Assembly (NCBI GenBank): GCA_039591075.1
Contig: JBDHEI010000003.1
Location: forward strand, 59,926-123,925
From: JAOTVV01 sp039591075
GTDB lineage: Bacteria > Gemmatimonadota > Gemmatimonadetes > Gemmatimonadales > GWC2-71-9
Direction of reading: 5' to 3'
DNA: 64,000 nucleotides
Under the pieces are notes generated by a model, which did no database searches, was not told the DNA's origin, and was given only the letters and a program-made list of their open reading frames with translations. Numbering within the stretch: the first letter of the stretch is position 1; each line of letters begins with the position of its first letter. Shown piece after piece: positions 44,595-52,723 of this stretch. Made by a program: the position numbers and the translations under genes.

Positions 44595-45476
44595 TCAGAG
44601 GCCGAAGGTCACGCCCAAGGCTGCCACGGTCGCCCGCCCATCCGCAAACTGCCCCTGGTACGGTGGACCAGTGATGATCCCTATCTCGATGCGGGCCGAC
44701 GGTCGCACGCCGGCCGATGTCAACCACATGCCGAGCCGAGCGTCGAGCCGAGGGCGCCAATCGAGCTGCTGGTCGAACTCGATGTCGGCCGCTATGAAGA
44801 ACCGGTGCGGCTCGACGGACGGGGCGTCGAGTTCCACGCCGCCACGCACGCTGTTCCGGCCGTGATCCGGAGGGTCGATCCGGAACGCCCAGCGGCCGCC
44901 GGCGTAGATTCCCAGCCACTCTGCAGCGCGCCAGTACCCAAGCACGTCCAGGGCGTCCCGCGCGTAGGGAACGCGCTCCACGGTGAACCGTTGCATGTAT
45001 TCGTCCCCGAGATGCGCGCTCGTGTGGTAGTACCGCGCTCGGAGCCAGTGCCCGCCCCGCTGCAGCACGACGGGGACGGTAAAGACCCAGTCGCTGGAGA
45101 TGAGATCGCGTTCCTTGGTTTCGAGATTGAACCTGGCCACCACGCCGGCCTCGGCGCCCACCACCACCATGCCCCGCTGACGATCACCGAGGATGCGGAC
45201 TACCGGCACCGAGGCTCCGATCGCCGTCTCGCCCTCGATCACCTCGCCGAAGCGGGTTGGACTCCGGAACGGAAGGATCAGCCTGGCAGCCAGCGTCGGC
45301 TCGAGCGGTCCTGCCTTGGTCCGCGGAAGCGATGACCCGTTCGGGAAGAGCCGCCGCCCTTGCTGAGCCGTCCCGCTCGCCGGGAGAGCCACAGTCACGA
45401 GTGCCACAACCACCAGCGACCACAGCGAGGCTCGACGCCCCGCAGAGCTGGCCTGCGGCCGGGTGACCGCCTCCAT
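44595..45476 (-). CDS. DUF1207-family outer-membrane protein (copy 1)
   Basis: A 293-residue protein with a signal peptide (about residues 1-39, ending GTAQ), then the family start RRLFPNGSSLPR and the conserved block RARYYHTSAHLGDEYMQRF. The alternation of residues in the mature part suggests a small beta-barrel. It is a paralogue of 60736-61590. Function is unknown. The ATG at 45476 has GGGAG at good spacing; ATG at 45503 is an alternative. It follows the CopD-like gene with a 41-base gap. Confidence 0.82.
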   Translation of the reverse strand: MEAVTRPQASSAGRRASLWSLVVVALVTVALPASGTAQQGRRLFPNGSSLPRTKAGPLEPTLAARLILPFRSPTRFGEVIEGETAIGASVPVVRILGDRQRGMVVVGAEAGVVARFNLETKERDLISSDWVFTVPVVLQRGGHWLRARYYHTSAHLGDEYMQRFTVERVPYARDALDVLGYWRAAEWLGIYAGGRWAFRIDPPDHGRNSVRGGVELDAPSVEPHRFFIAADIEFDQQLDWRPRLDARLGMWLTSAGVRPSARIEIGIITGPPYQGQFADGRATVAALGVTFGL

Positions 45477-45517
45477 CCGGGATGCTCCCAGGCGCTTGCC
45501 CATCCGCCGGGAGCTGC

Positions 45518-45964
45518 TCAGATCCAACCGCCCGCTCGGATGCCGACACCCATGACCACAAGGAGGACCGCAAGCACCGTGACGCCAATGATGTGGTAAG
45601 CCAGGGTGTTGAGATTCTCGGGTCCCAGACGCGGCACCAATCGCACCCGTGCGTGCACCGCGAGCGCAAGGGTCAGCGCCAGGAGGATGAGCTTCGCCCC
45701 GATGTGGGCAGCGAGCGGCGAGTCGAAGGCCAACCACTGGGCCGGGTCGGGCAGATATCGGTGTGCCAGCCAGAGTCCGGAGGCGATCTGCACCAGCAGT
45801 GCCGGGATACCCAACCGTTCGAACCGCGCCTCGAACGCTGCGATCGACGAAGGGTCTCGACGCCTCAGCGCATCGGGGAGCACCCCGAGCGCCAAGACGA
45901 GATGGCCTCCCGTCCAGATGGTCGCACCCAGGACGTGAACGAGGATGATGAGCTTGACGTCCAT
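45518..45964 (-). CDS. CopD/DUF2269-like four-helix membrane protein
   Basis: A 148-residue membrane protein with four helices and histidines placed as in the CopD copper-export domain (LVHVLGATIWTGGHLVLALG with H10 and H21, and LAYHIIGVTVL near the end). It lacks the N-terminal half of a full CopD. Copper binding or heme binding is plausible from the histidines only. A 20-codon reading frame with its own ribosome site precedes it by 6 bases (see 45971-46033). Confidence 0.78.
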   Translation of the reverse strand: MDVKLIILVHVLGATIWTGGHLVLALGVLPDALRRRDPSSIAAFEARFERLGIPALLVQIASGLWLAHRYLPDPAQWLAFDSPLAAHIGAKLILLALTLALAVHARVRLVPRLGPENLNTLAYHIIGVTVLAVLLVVMGVGIRAGGWI

Positions 45965-45970
45965 GGGTGG

Positions 45971-46033
45971 TCAGTTCCCGGCGTAGAGGTCGATGATGGC
46001 GGCAGCAGGCAAGAGACTCGGGCGAGTGACCAT
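45971..46033 (-). CDS. possible 20-residue leader peptide ahead of the CopD-like gene
   Basis: A short reading frame, ATG to TGA, encoding MVTRPSLLPAAAIIDLYAGN. It has GGAGGG 8 bases before the ATG and ends 6 bases before the start of the CopD-like gene, so reinitiation is possible. There is no charged metal-binding motif or attenuator hairpin that would show a control role. It may be chance; I give it mainly because of the strong ribosome site. Confidence 0.25.
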   Translation of the reverse strand: MVTRPSLLPAAAIIDLYAGN

Positions 46034-46232
46034 TCGCTCAACCCTCCGTGGTCCGGGATCGGTGGCGCATCGATCTGCAAACGGCCTCGATGCCATGGTC
46101 GAGGCCGCGTGCCGTGGGGAATCTAGTGGGATTTGCCGCGGATGGGTGCGGGCAGTGGCCGGCTAGTCGAACAAGTCGTTCCCCGAGCCCGGTTCATCAG
46201 TGGGTTGGCCGCCGCCATGGCGGCACTCGCCC

Positions 46233-46619
46233 TCACCCGGTCGTAGCGAACAGCGCCACCACCGCGCCGGCGGGGTCACGGATGACGCAGTATCGGCTCG
46301 CCGCGTCCATGGTCTTCGGTCCCGCGATCACCGAGCCCCCGAGGCTCCGACACATTCGGATGCTCTCGTCCAGGTCGGCGACGACAACGTAGTTGAGCCA
46401 CTGAGGAGGGAGATCCGCATTTGGTCCGCGTGCGTTGCAGATACCAGCGACAGGCCCGCCGTCAGAAGACGGAAGCATGTTGAAATCGTCGTATCCGCCC
46501 ATGTCCACGGGTTCGTGGTGCCACCCGACAACCTTGGCATAGAAATCCCGCACCGTCGCCGCGTCCGGCACGGTGAGATCGGTCCAGGCAATCGTGCCCA
46601 CTCGAGGTTTCTCCTTCAT
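46233..46619 (-). CDS. VOC-family glyoxalase-like protein
   Basis: A 128-residue single-repeat vicinal-oxygen-chelate protein. It begins VGTIAWTDLTVPDAATVRDFYAKVVGW, the standard first beta-alpha unit, and ends VIRDPAGAVVALFATT, the standard last strand. Family members include lyases, isomerases and antibiotic-binding proteins; the paired metal ligands are not fully clear here. The ATG at 46619 is chosen because the sequence upstream is not family-like. Confidence 0.85.
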   Translation of the reverse strand: MKEKPRVGTIAWTDLTVPDAATVRDFYAKVVGWHHEPVDMGGYDDFNMLPSSDGGPVAGICNARGPNADLPPQWLNYVVVADLDESIRMCRSLGGSVIAGPKTMDAASRYCVIRDPAGAVVALFATTG

Positions 46620-47023
46620 CGTTCTTCTCTCCAGACGTGCAGACGGTGTGTCATTGGATCCAGGACGGACGTGAGGTTGCCGCCCCACGAGGGCACTGGG
46701 TGGGATATGCGGACCCCAGATAGGACGCGCAAGGGACGGCACCGATCCCACAACGCATGTCGGTGACCTCAAGATGATGCTTCACTGTATATGGTGTGAG
46801 GAAACTCGCTGTCCACAATTCCACATGGCGTGGAAACCTCATGCCGTGCCCCATCCGCCCGCACGATGGGTCTCCACAATCGCCGCACACGCCCACCGCG
46901 ATCCGAAGAAAGCACGGCGCTTGCGTCGAGCCAGCGCTGCGGTAGTTTGAGCCACTTCTTAGGTGACCTGATCCCTCCCTCCGGCCACCTCACTGGCAGG
47001 TGTCGAGCATCGGAAGGCCTTCG
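46620..47023. other. 404-base intergenic region, no gene recognised
   Basis: No reading frame with a family match or a good ribosome site is seen. It separates two divergent genes, the VOC protein (minus) and a small cysteine-rich protein (plus), so both promoters should lie inside. It contains the inverted repeat at 46819-46835 and two copies of TCCACAAT (near 46813 and 46873). Some frames stay open but look like unselected high-GC sequence. Confidence 0.6.
46819..46835. promoter_or_regulatory. perfect inverted repeat, possible operator
   Basis: TTCCAC and GTGGAA flank a 5-base spacer (ATGGC), a symmetric site of 17 bases in the middle of a divergent intergenic region. It has the size of a dimeric regulator site. 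The regulator is unknown and no regulator gene is adjacent. Confidence 0.3.
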
Positions 47024-47347
47024 ATGGCGGATTACACGCCGCTGGGATTGGAGAAGATCGCGCGCCAAGCGGCCAGCGATCTCTCGTTGATCCGATGCCC
47101 GCGAGATAGCGTGGTGATGCGGGTGGTGGTGAGCCGGGCGGAACGGGTGGACGGTGTAGAATTGGAATCACGCGAGTTTCGGTCGCGGCCGCCGGATGCC
47201 GAATGGCGGGTGACCGAGCTGACAGTCGAGTGCCCCGCCTGCCGCCGCTGTGCCACCGGTATTCGTCCTGATCCTGGCTCGGTGCAGCACGCGCCGATCA
47301 CATCCCGACCCGCCTCCGACACGGCACGGGCCCCGCTGCGGGCCTAG
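47024..47347 (+). CDS. small hypothetical protein with CxxC motif
   Basis: A 107-residue protein of no family I recognise. Residues 60-72 contain VECPACRRC, a CPAC-x2-C cluster that could bind zinc. A GGAAGG ribosome site lies 6 bases before the ATG at 47024. The stop shares its CTAG with the convergent Ser/Thr kinase gene, the same arrangement as two other gene pairs in this window. These points support a real gene, but the C-terminal third looks unstructured. Confidence 0.5.
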   Translation: MADYTPLGLEKIARQAASDLSLIRCPRDSVVMRVVVSRAERVDGVELESREFRSRPPDAEWRVTELTVECPACRRCATGIRPDPGSVQHAPITSRPASDTARAPLRA

Positions 47348-50307
47348 CCTGCCCCCAGTCGGGACAATCCATCCCGCACCCTCGTGAGCCACGGGCCGAC
47401 GATGGCCGGCTCACCCGCTTCCCACAGGCGTTCGGCCATCCGGTAATAGAACACGGCCTCCTCGCGATTGCCCTCGGCCTCGGCGATCTCCGCGGCCTCG
47501 ATCGCGCCGCGCGCGGTATAGAACCCGATCCACGTGTGTGGCGGCGTAAACGAGCGAAACAGTGCAGCCGCCCGGTCGGAGGCCCCGGCTTGGCGGAGGA
47601 TCTGGGCGAGGTGGAAGCGGAGCGCGGGTTCCGGATCGGCTTCGCCGACGTACCCCGAATGGATGGTCCAGAGATCGTACGCGCGGGCCGCCTCGGTCTG
47701 GGCGCGCTGCAGGTCGCCGCGGCGCACGGCGATTCGTGCCTCGAGATCGGCCGTCAGCGATCCGGTCCAATCCCACGGGGTGTCGCCGCGCGGCAGCGCA
47801 CCGAGAGCGCGCTGCCACACGCGGGCGCGGGCGGTGTCGCCGAGGGAAGCGTGGTAGGCCCCGACCGCCCAGCCCGTGGCCCACACGTCCTCCTTTGTGT
47901 CTAGATAGGCCGCCAACGACTCGGGTGGGGCGAAGGCGGCGAGCTCGAGTGCCGCGCGCCCGGCCGCGGCCGGCTCGCCCACGCCGAGCAGCGTGGCGGC
48001 GATCACGAAGCGGTTCGCCGTCGGCCGCACCCGGTCGAGCTGCCCGGTGCGGATCAGGGAGTCGGCAGCCACCACCTTGCCCTCGGCGAGCCACAACTGG
48101 GCTCGTGCCACCCCACCCATCTGTTGATGGAACACCGGCATGGTATCGTCCAGCAGCTGGTCGACAAACCGCTCGGCGAGCTGTGGCCGCAGGCTTCGGA
48201 GATCGCGCAGTACGGTGGCCACGGTGGGCGCGGGTGTCGCGGCCAGCATTCGGAGCAGTCGGTCCCGATCGGCCGCCGGCTCCTGGAGCACCCGAATCGT
48301 CCCGAGCCGACCCTGCACAAAGGGGCTCAGCGTGTCGAGCGTCCGGAGCCGCTCCAGGGCGGCCCGCACCGTCTCGTTGTCGTTCGTCAGCATCCCCAGC
48401 CACGCGAGTTGTGCGTAGGCGCCGATCGATGACGAGTCAATGCGAGCCGCGCGGCGGTAGACGTCGATCACGTCGTCCAGTCCCTTGTCCATCTGCCAGC
48501 CGTCGCGCAGAAACGCGAACGCCAGACCACCCGCGGCATCCACATCGAGCGAATCGATCTCCAGAATCCGCTCGTACAAGGCGGCTGCCTGCACGCCGTC
48601 GGTGGCGTCCATCGCCCGCGCGGCTTCAACCCGCAGCCGGTTGCGCGGCGTCAGCCGATCCCGGTGGCGCATCGCCGCCTCGATGATGGGCGTGAGTCCC
48701 ACGAATGGCTGTGCGTCGAGGAACAGCACCCACGACCGGATCTCGAACAGCTCCATATTGGCGAGCGCAAAGGTGGAGTCAAACCCCACGGCGCGGCGCG
48801 CGGACTGCTCCGCCTCGCGGAACAGCCCGCGTCGCTTGAGGCTCTTGGCCTCCAGATACGCCTGCAGCGCGTCGATCGAGGTCGTGGCGAAGCTCTCGAT
48901 GACCGGCACCGTTGGCAGGGTATCTCGCTTCCACAAGTTGGCGACGACCTCGATGGCCAGGCGGTTGACCGCGTGGGAGAGGCTCTCGGCTGGCGCCGAC
49001 GCGTCGACTGTCGCCACGACGGCTCCGGTCGTGTCGTAGATCCTGACGCTCGCACTCACTTGACCGCCAAGCGACGTGATGGAGCCGAGCACGATGTACG
49101 GCGCGGCGATCCGGCGTCCCAGCTCGAGCGCCTGGGCGAGTTCTGGAGCATCCAGCGGCGCACCCTCGGACCGCCCCAACGGGCGCCAGAGGCCGGCCGG
49201 GTCGGCCACCGTCATCCCCACCGTGCCGTCGAGAGCGGCTGCCAACAGGTCGGCCGCGCCCTCGCCTAGCGCGCCGGCGTCGGTTCCCGACGCCCGGAAC
49301 GGGAACACGGCCACTGTCACCGGGCGCTCGCCGGCCTGCGCCTCCTGTACAAGAACCCCCCGCACCAGGAACGCGCCGATCAGGAGTGCGCCAACGCCCA
49401 CCGCGGCGAGCGCGACGCGTGCCGTCCGCTTTCGGACCACGCGGAGCGCCCGCATCGAGCGCCTCACCGCGGAGGATTCGGCATACGCGGCTGCCTGGAA
49501 CTCCGTAGCGGTCGCGAACCGGTCGGCGGGGGCGACCGCCAACGCCCGGCGGATGGCCGTCTCCAGCGCGGGTCCGACCGAGGAACGCACCGCCGTGAGG
49601 GAGCGCACCTCGGCGGTCAGCTGCCGAGCGAGGATGGCCTGAGGCGTGGGTCCGGTGTGCGGCGGCTCGCCGGACAGCATCTCGTACAGCACGCAGGCCA
49701 GCGAGTAGACATCGCTTCGTCCGTCGATGCGTGCCTCACCGCTCGCCTGCTCCGGGCTCATGTACGCCGGCGTGCCGATGGCCAGACCGAATTGCGTGAG
49801 CCGCTCTCCACCACCCTCCGAGATGGCGCGGGCGATCCCGAAGTCGGCGACCATGGCGTGGCCCGACTCCAGCAGGATGTTCTCCGGCTTGATGTCGCGG
49901 TGCACGATGCCCATGCTGTGCGCGTAGCTCAGCGCATCGGCAACCTCCCGCGTGATCTGGAGCGCCTCGTCCAGAGGGAGCTGGCCCTCGCGGGTCATTC
50001 GGTCGCGGAGCGACTCCCCCTCTACGAACGGCATCACGTAGTACAGGAATCCGTCGGCCTCACCGGAGTCGTGCAGCGCGAGAATGTGGGGATGGTGGAG
50101 GCGGGCCGTGGTCTTGATCTCCCGGAGGAACCGTTCCGGGCCGAGCGCCGCTGCGAGCTGTGGCCGCAGGACCTTGATAGCCACCGGTCGATCGTGACGT
50201 AGGTCCTGCGCGAGGTACACGGTGGCCATGCCACCGCTGCCTATTTCGTGTTCCACTGCGTAGCGGTCGGCCAGGGCCGCTTGCAGTCGCTTCAGGGAGT
50301 CGGCCAC
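47344..50307 (-). CDS. membrane Ser/Thr protein kinase with C-terminal repeat region
   Basis: A 987-residue Hanks-type kinase. The kinase domain covers about residues 15-275, with the glycine loop IGSGGMATVY, VAIKVL, VHRDIKPENILL, VADFGIA and GTPAYMSPEQ. One membrane helix is near residues 300-320 (VALAAVGVGALLIGAFLV). The remaining 660 residues are outside the membrane: a TolB-like N-terminal part (VTVAVFPFRASGTDAGALGEG) and then helical TPR-like repeats to the end. This architecture is one of the commonest in Gemmatimonadota. The start is GTG at 50307. Targets are unknown. Confidence 0.93.
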   Translation of the reverse strand: MADSLKRLQAALADRYAVEHEIGSGGMATVYLAQDLRHDRPVAIKVLRPQLAAALGPERFLREIKTTARLHHPHILALHDSGEADGFLYYVMPFVEGESLRDRMTREGQLPLDEALQITREVADALSYAHSMGIVHRDIKPENILLESGHAMVADFGIARAISEGGGERLTQFGLAIGTPAYMSPEQASGEARIDGRSDVYSLACVLYEMLSGEPPHTGPTPQAILARQLTAEVRSLTAVRSSVGPALETAIRRALAVAPADRFATATEFQAAAYAESSAVRRSMRALRVVRKRTARVALAAVGVGALLIGAFLVRGVLVQEAQAGERPVTVAVFPFRASGTDAGALGEGAADLLAAALDGTVGMTVADPAGLWRPLGRSEGAPLDAPELAQALELGRRIAAPYIVLGSITSLGGQVSASVRIYDTTGAVVATVDASAPAESLSHAVNRLAIEVVANLWKRDTLPTVPVIESFATTSIDALQAYLEAKSLKRRGLFREAEQSARRAVGFDSTFALANMELFEIRSWVLFLDAQPFVGLTPIIEAAMRHRDRLTPRNRLRVEAARAMDATDGVQAAALYERILEIDSLDVDAAGGLAFAFLRDGWQMDKGLDDVIDVYRRAARIDSSSIGAYAQLAWLGMLTNDNETVRAALERLRTLDTLSPFVQGRLGTIRVLQEPAADRDRLLRMLAATPAPTVATVLRDLRSLRPQLAERFVDQLLDDTMPVFHQQMGGVARAQLWLAEGKVVAADSLIRTGQLDRVRPTANRFVIAATLLGVGEPAAAGRAALELAAFAPPESLAAYLDTKEDVWATGWAVGAYHASLGDTARARVWQRALGALPRGDTPWDWTGSLTADLEARIAVRRGDLQRAQTEAARAYDLWTIHSGYVGEADPEPALRFHLAQILRQAGASDRAAALFRSFTPPHTWIGFYTARGAIEAAEIAEAEGNREEAVFYYRMAERLWEAGEPAIVGPWLTRVRDGLSRLGAG

Positions 50308-50441
50308 CTACGCCTCCGGCCGCGGGATACCGAAAGAGTAGACGGAGGCCCGGATGCGCGCCAGGTCGAAGGCGCGCCTGCGCGCCCCGCCACCGCGCCG
50401 CCACTGTCGATCACCGTGCGCCGTCACGTGCGGCCGTCTCA

Positions 50442-51020
50442 TCACCATCGCGGGATGAACCGCGGTACCCGCCGAGCATACTCGTCGTACGCGACGCCGA
50501 ACCGGTCCCGGAGTTCACGCTCCTCCAAGATGATCAGGGGAACCATGGATGCGACGGTGAGAACCACCACCACGTATCCACCCCGGTAGTTGGCGACCAG
50601 GGCATAGCCGACCACGCTGAGCATCACCTCGACGTAGCGGGGGTGGCGGAGCCGGGCGTAGACCCCCTCAGTCAGGAGCCGGCCCGGGTCGCCTCCCCTG
50701 AGTTCCGGGATGCCGGAGAGGATGCTCATCGTGAGCTGCCTGCGCCGCGTGAAGCCGAGCGCCAGCGCACCCGCAAACACCGCGACACCGACCGCGACGA
50801 GCGCCCAGCGCGTTCCGAAGTCGGCGCCGAGAAGGACGCTGCGCGCATGGAACAGCAGCCCCATGGACGCGATCCATGGCACTGCGAGGACGGCATAGGT
50901 CCACCCGGGGCCAAGCCGGCGCCAGAACCGGACGAACGGGTGGATCACGAACCAGACGAACACCGCAGGCGGCACGGTCACGATGAGCAGCACCGCGAGC
51001 ACGTAGCGTAACGTGTTCAC
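50442..51020 (-). CDS. isoprenylcysteine carboxyl methyltransferase-type membrane protein
   Basis: A 192-residue membrane protein of the ICMT/phospholipid methyltransferase superfamily, with about five helices. The SAM-binding region is LLTEGVYARLRHPRYVEVML and the C-terminal EERELRDRFGVAYDEYARRVPRFIPR is diagnostic. The bacterial substrate is usually unknown. The start is GTG at 51020, two bases after the stop of the DUF2277 gene, so they are co-transcribed. Confidence 0.88.
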   Translation of the reverse strand: MNTLRYVLAVLLIVTVPPAVFVWFVIHPFVRFWRRLGPGWTYAVLAVPWIASMGLLFHARSVLLGADFGTRWALVAVGVAVFAGALALGFTRRRQLTMSILSGIPELRGGDPGRLLTEGVYARLRHPRYVEVMLSVVGYALVANYRGGYVVVVLTVASMVPLIILEERELRDRFGVAYDEYARRVPRFIPRW

Positions 51021-51022
51021 CG

Positions 51023-51241
51023 TCAGACCGAGTGGCGTCGTGCCGGAATCTGGAGCGAATCGAAGAGCCTGCCCGATGCGGCGGCGACGTCGTGCACGGC
51101 GCGATCGAACGCCTTCCGATTACCCCGGGAGGGCACGCGGTACCCGCTGATTTTTCGGACGAACTGCAGAGCGGCTGCCTCGAGTTCAGCGTCGGTGGGC
51201 GGCCGGTCGGGCTGTCGCAGTCGTTTGATGTTTCGACACAT
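51023..51241 (-). CDS. DUF2277 protein
   Basis: A 72-residue protein that starts MCRNIKRLRQPDRPPTDAE and continues LEAAALQFVRKISGYR, PSRGN and AFDRAVHDVAAASGRLF. This is a full-length DUF2277 match. The function of the family is unknown. It is followed two bases later by the methyltransferase-type membrane gene. Confidence 0.9.
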   Translation of the reverse strand: MCRNIKRLRQPDRPPTDAELEAAALQFVRKISGYRVPSRGNRKAFDRAVHDVAAASGRLFDSLQIPARRHSV

Positions 51242-51328
51242 TGGTCTCTCGCGCGAAATGAGTCCTGCCGTGAGGCATCGTCACCGTCCAAGATACGGGA
51301 TTAGCCACGCGACCCTCAGGGTCGCCGA

Positions 51329-51859
51329 TCATCCTCCGAGCCGCTCGAACCGTGCGGCCTTGGCGTACACGGTGAGCCGATCGCCGCCAGGTCCCTCGAC
51401 CTCACAGGCGGTTTGCACCGCTTGAGTCGAGGGCGTCCCGAACACGTACGGCTGAGTCACGTCGAGGAGGCATGGGCTCACCGGCGTGTAGTCGGTGCCG
51501 TTCGGATGAGTCCAGACGAATCGATTCAGGGTCCCATCCGTTTCGACCGTGCCGGCGGAGTAGAGCTCGGAGATCACGATCGTGATACGCGTGGTGTCAC
51601 CGTGAACGCTGTGTTCGGCGAGGAGCGTGTGCGGTGTGCGGTCACCTCGCACCACGTACACGTACTCGATTCCTCTCCTGAGTGTGACCGCTGCGGTTCG
51701 CGTGTCGCGGCTCAGAACCACGACCGCCGAGTTCGAGTCGGGACTGGCGATTTGGTCGAGAGCGAGGTCGGAGCCGGCGATCGTGTCACAGGCCACGACG
51801 AGCGTCAGGCTGCCGGCGGCCAGCAGGGCGGCGGCGATCGGCCACGCGAAGCGTCTCAC
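51329..51859 (-). CDS. hypothetical lipoprotein
   Basis: A 176-residue protein that I cannot assign. From the GTG at 51859 the N-terminus is a clean lipoprotein signal, MRRFAWPIAAALLAAGSL, with lipobox VVAC and the lipidated cysteine at residue 24. The mature part is threonine- and valine-rich, like a small beta domain, and has a cysteine pair that could form a disulfide (SPCLLD and TACEVE). The frame is open to 51934, but that start would put a long proline-arginine leader before the signal. Confidence 0.68.
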   Translation of the reverse strand: MRRFAWPIAAALLAAGSLTLVVACDTIAGSDLALDQIASPDSNSAVVVLSRDTRTAAVTLRRGIEYVYVVRGDRTPHTLLAEHSVHGDTTRITIVISELYSAGTVETDGTLNRFVWTHPNGTDYTPVSPCLLDVTQPYVFGTPSTQAVQTACEVEGPGGDRLTVYAKAARFERLGG

Positions 51860-51965
51860 TGGCTGGCGTGGGCGAGGAACGAGTCGATCAGGTCGGACAA
51901 CAGGGGAAGCCGGCGTCGGTGGGCCCGCCGCCACCGAATCGGTGTCACGTCCATCGGCGAGAATC

Positions 51966-52643
51966 TCAGGGAAGGGATGCGCCCAGTTGCCCGTTCATCG
52001 GGAGCAGGTCCAAAATGCGGTGCCCTTCGGCCTCGATCGTCTCCCCCCGAGTGAAGCCCACGGGGTGCCGAAATTCGGGTCCGTCGAACACGAAGGTGTG
52101 GTACTCACCATGCTCGCCACCCGGGTCGAGATCATCGGAGCACGAGATCTCCGTGACCAGGTCGGCATCCAGTTCCTTCCCCAAATGCCCCACGGCCGAC
52201 ATGTCGAGGTTGACCGAGATCACGAGCGCCCGATAGCCGCGTTCCACCACCTCCCACGCGACCTCGACGGACGGATCGCCCCACAGCGGCTCGACGTACT
52301 CGAGACCGGTGGCCCGCACCCGTTGCTCGTACCACTCACGGATATCGGTGAGGTGTACGTTCCCGAACAGGACGCCGGTGACCCCGCGACGCTTGAGGGT
52401 ATCGAGCAGGTCGTGGAACACCGGCTCGAACGAGTGGACCGGTGTGGGGGCGGCAATCAACTCGATGCCGATCGCCTTCGCCTGCGCGACGAGCAACTGT
52501 TTGCGGAGGCCGTGATAGCGAACCCGTCCCGAGGTGCCGTCGTACATGGCGGCCAGCAGCTGCACATCGAGGCCAGCTCGCCTGGCGCGGTCGAGGGCGA
52601 GGGTCGAGTCCTTCCCGCCGCCGGTCATCAGGGCGTACGGCAT
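51966..52643 (-). CDS. Dph6-type ATP pyrophosphatase
   Basis: A 225-residue PP-loop protein of the diphthine-ammonia ligase family. The PP-loop TGGGKDSTLAL is at residues 7-17. The family motif appears as GEHGEYHTFVFDGP, where most members have GENGEFHT. Bacteria do not make diphthamide, so the bacterial role is unknown; B12-related and amidation roles have been proposed for relatives. It is divergent from the ABC exporter. Confidence 0.88.
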   Translation of the reverse strand: MPYALMTGGGKDSTLALDRARRAGLDVQLLAAMYDGTSGRVRYHGLRKQLLVAQAKAIGIELIAAPTPVHSFEPVFHDLLDTLKRRGVTGVLFGNVHLTDIREWYEQRVRATGLEYVEPLWGDPSVEVAWEVVERGYRALVISVNLDMSAVGHLGKELDADLVTEISCSDDLDPGGEHGEYHTFVFDGPEFRHPVGFTRGETIEAEGHRILDLLPMNGQLGASLP

Positions 52644-52723
52644 GCGGGAAACTACGGCGCCGGATGAACGGTCGTTAGGGGCGGGGTTGACTCCCCCTTC
52701 CTCCCCGTGAGTGTTTCACCGTC

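Noticed and set aside
46651..47068. Minus-strand frames across the 404-base gap
   Set aside because: Neither has a ribosome site or a recognisable motif, and they overlap each other in different frames.
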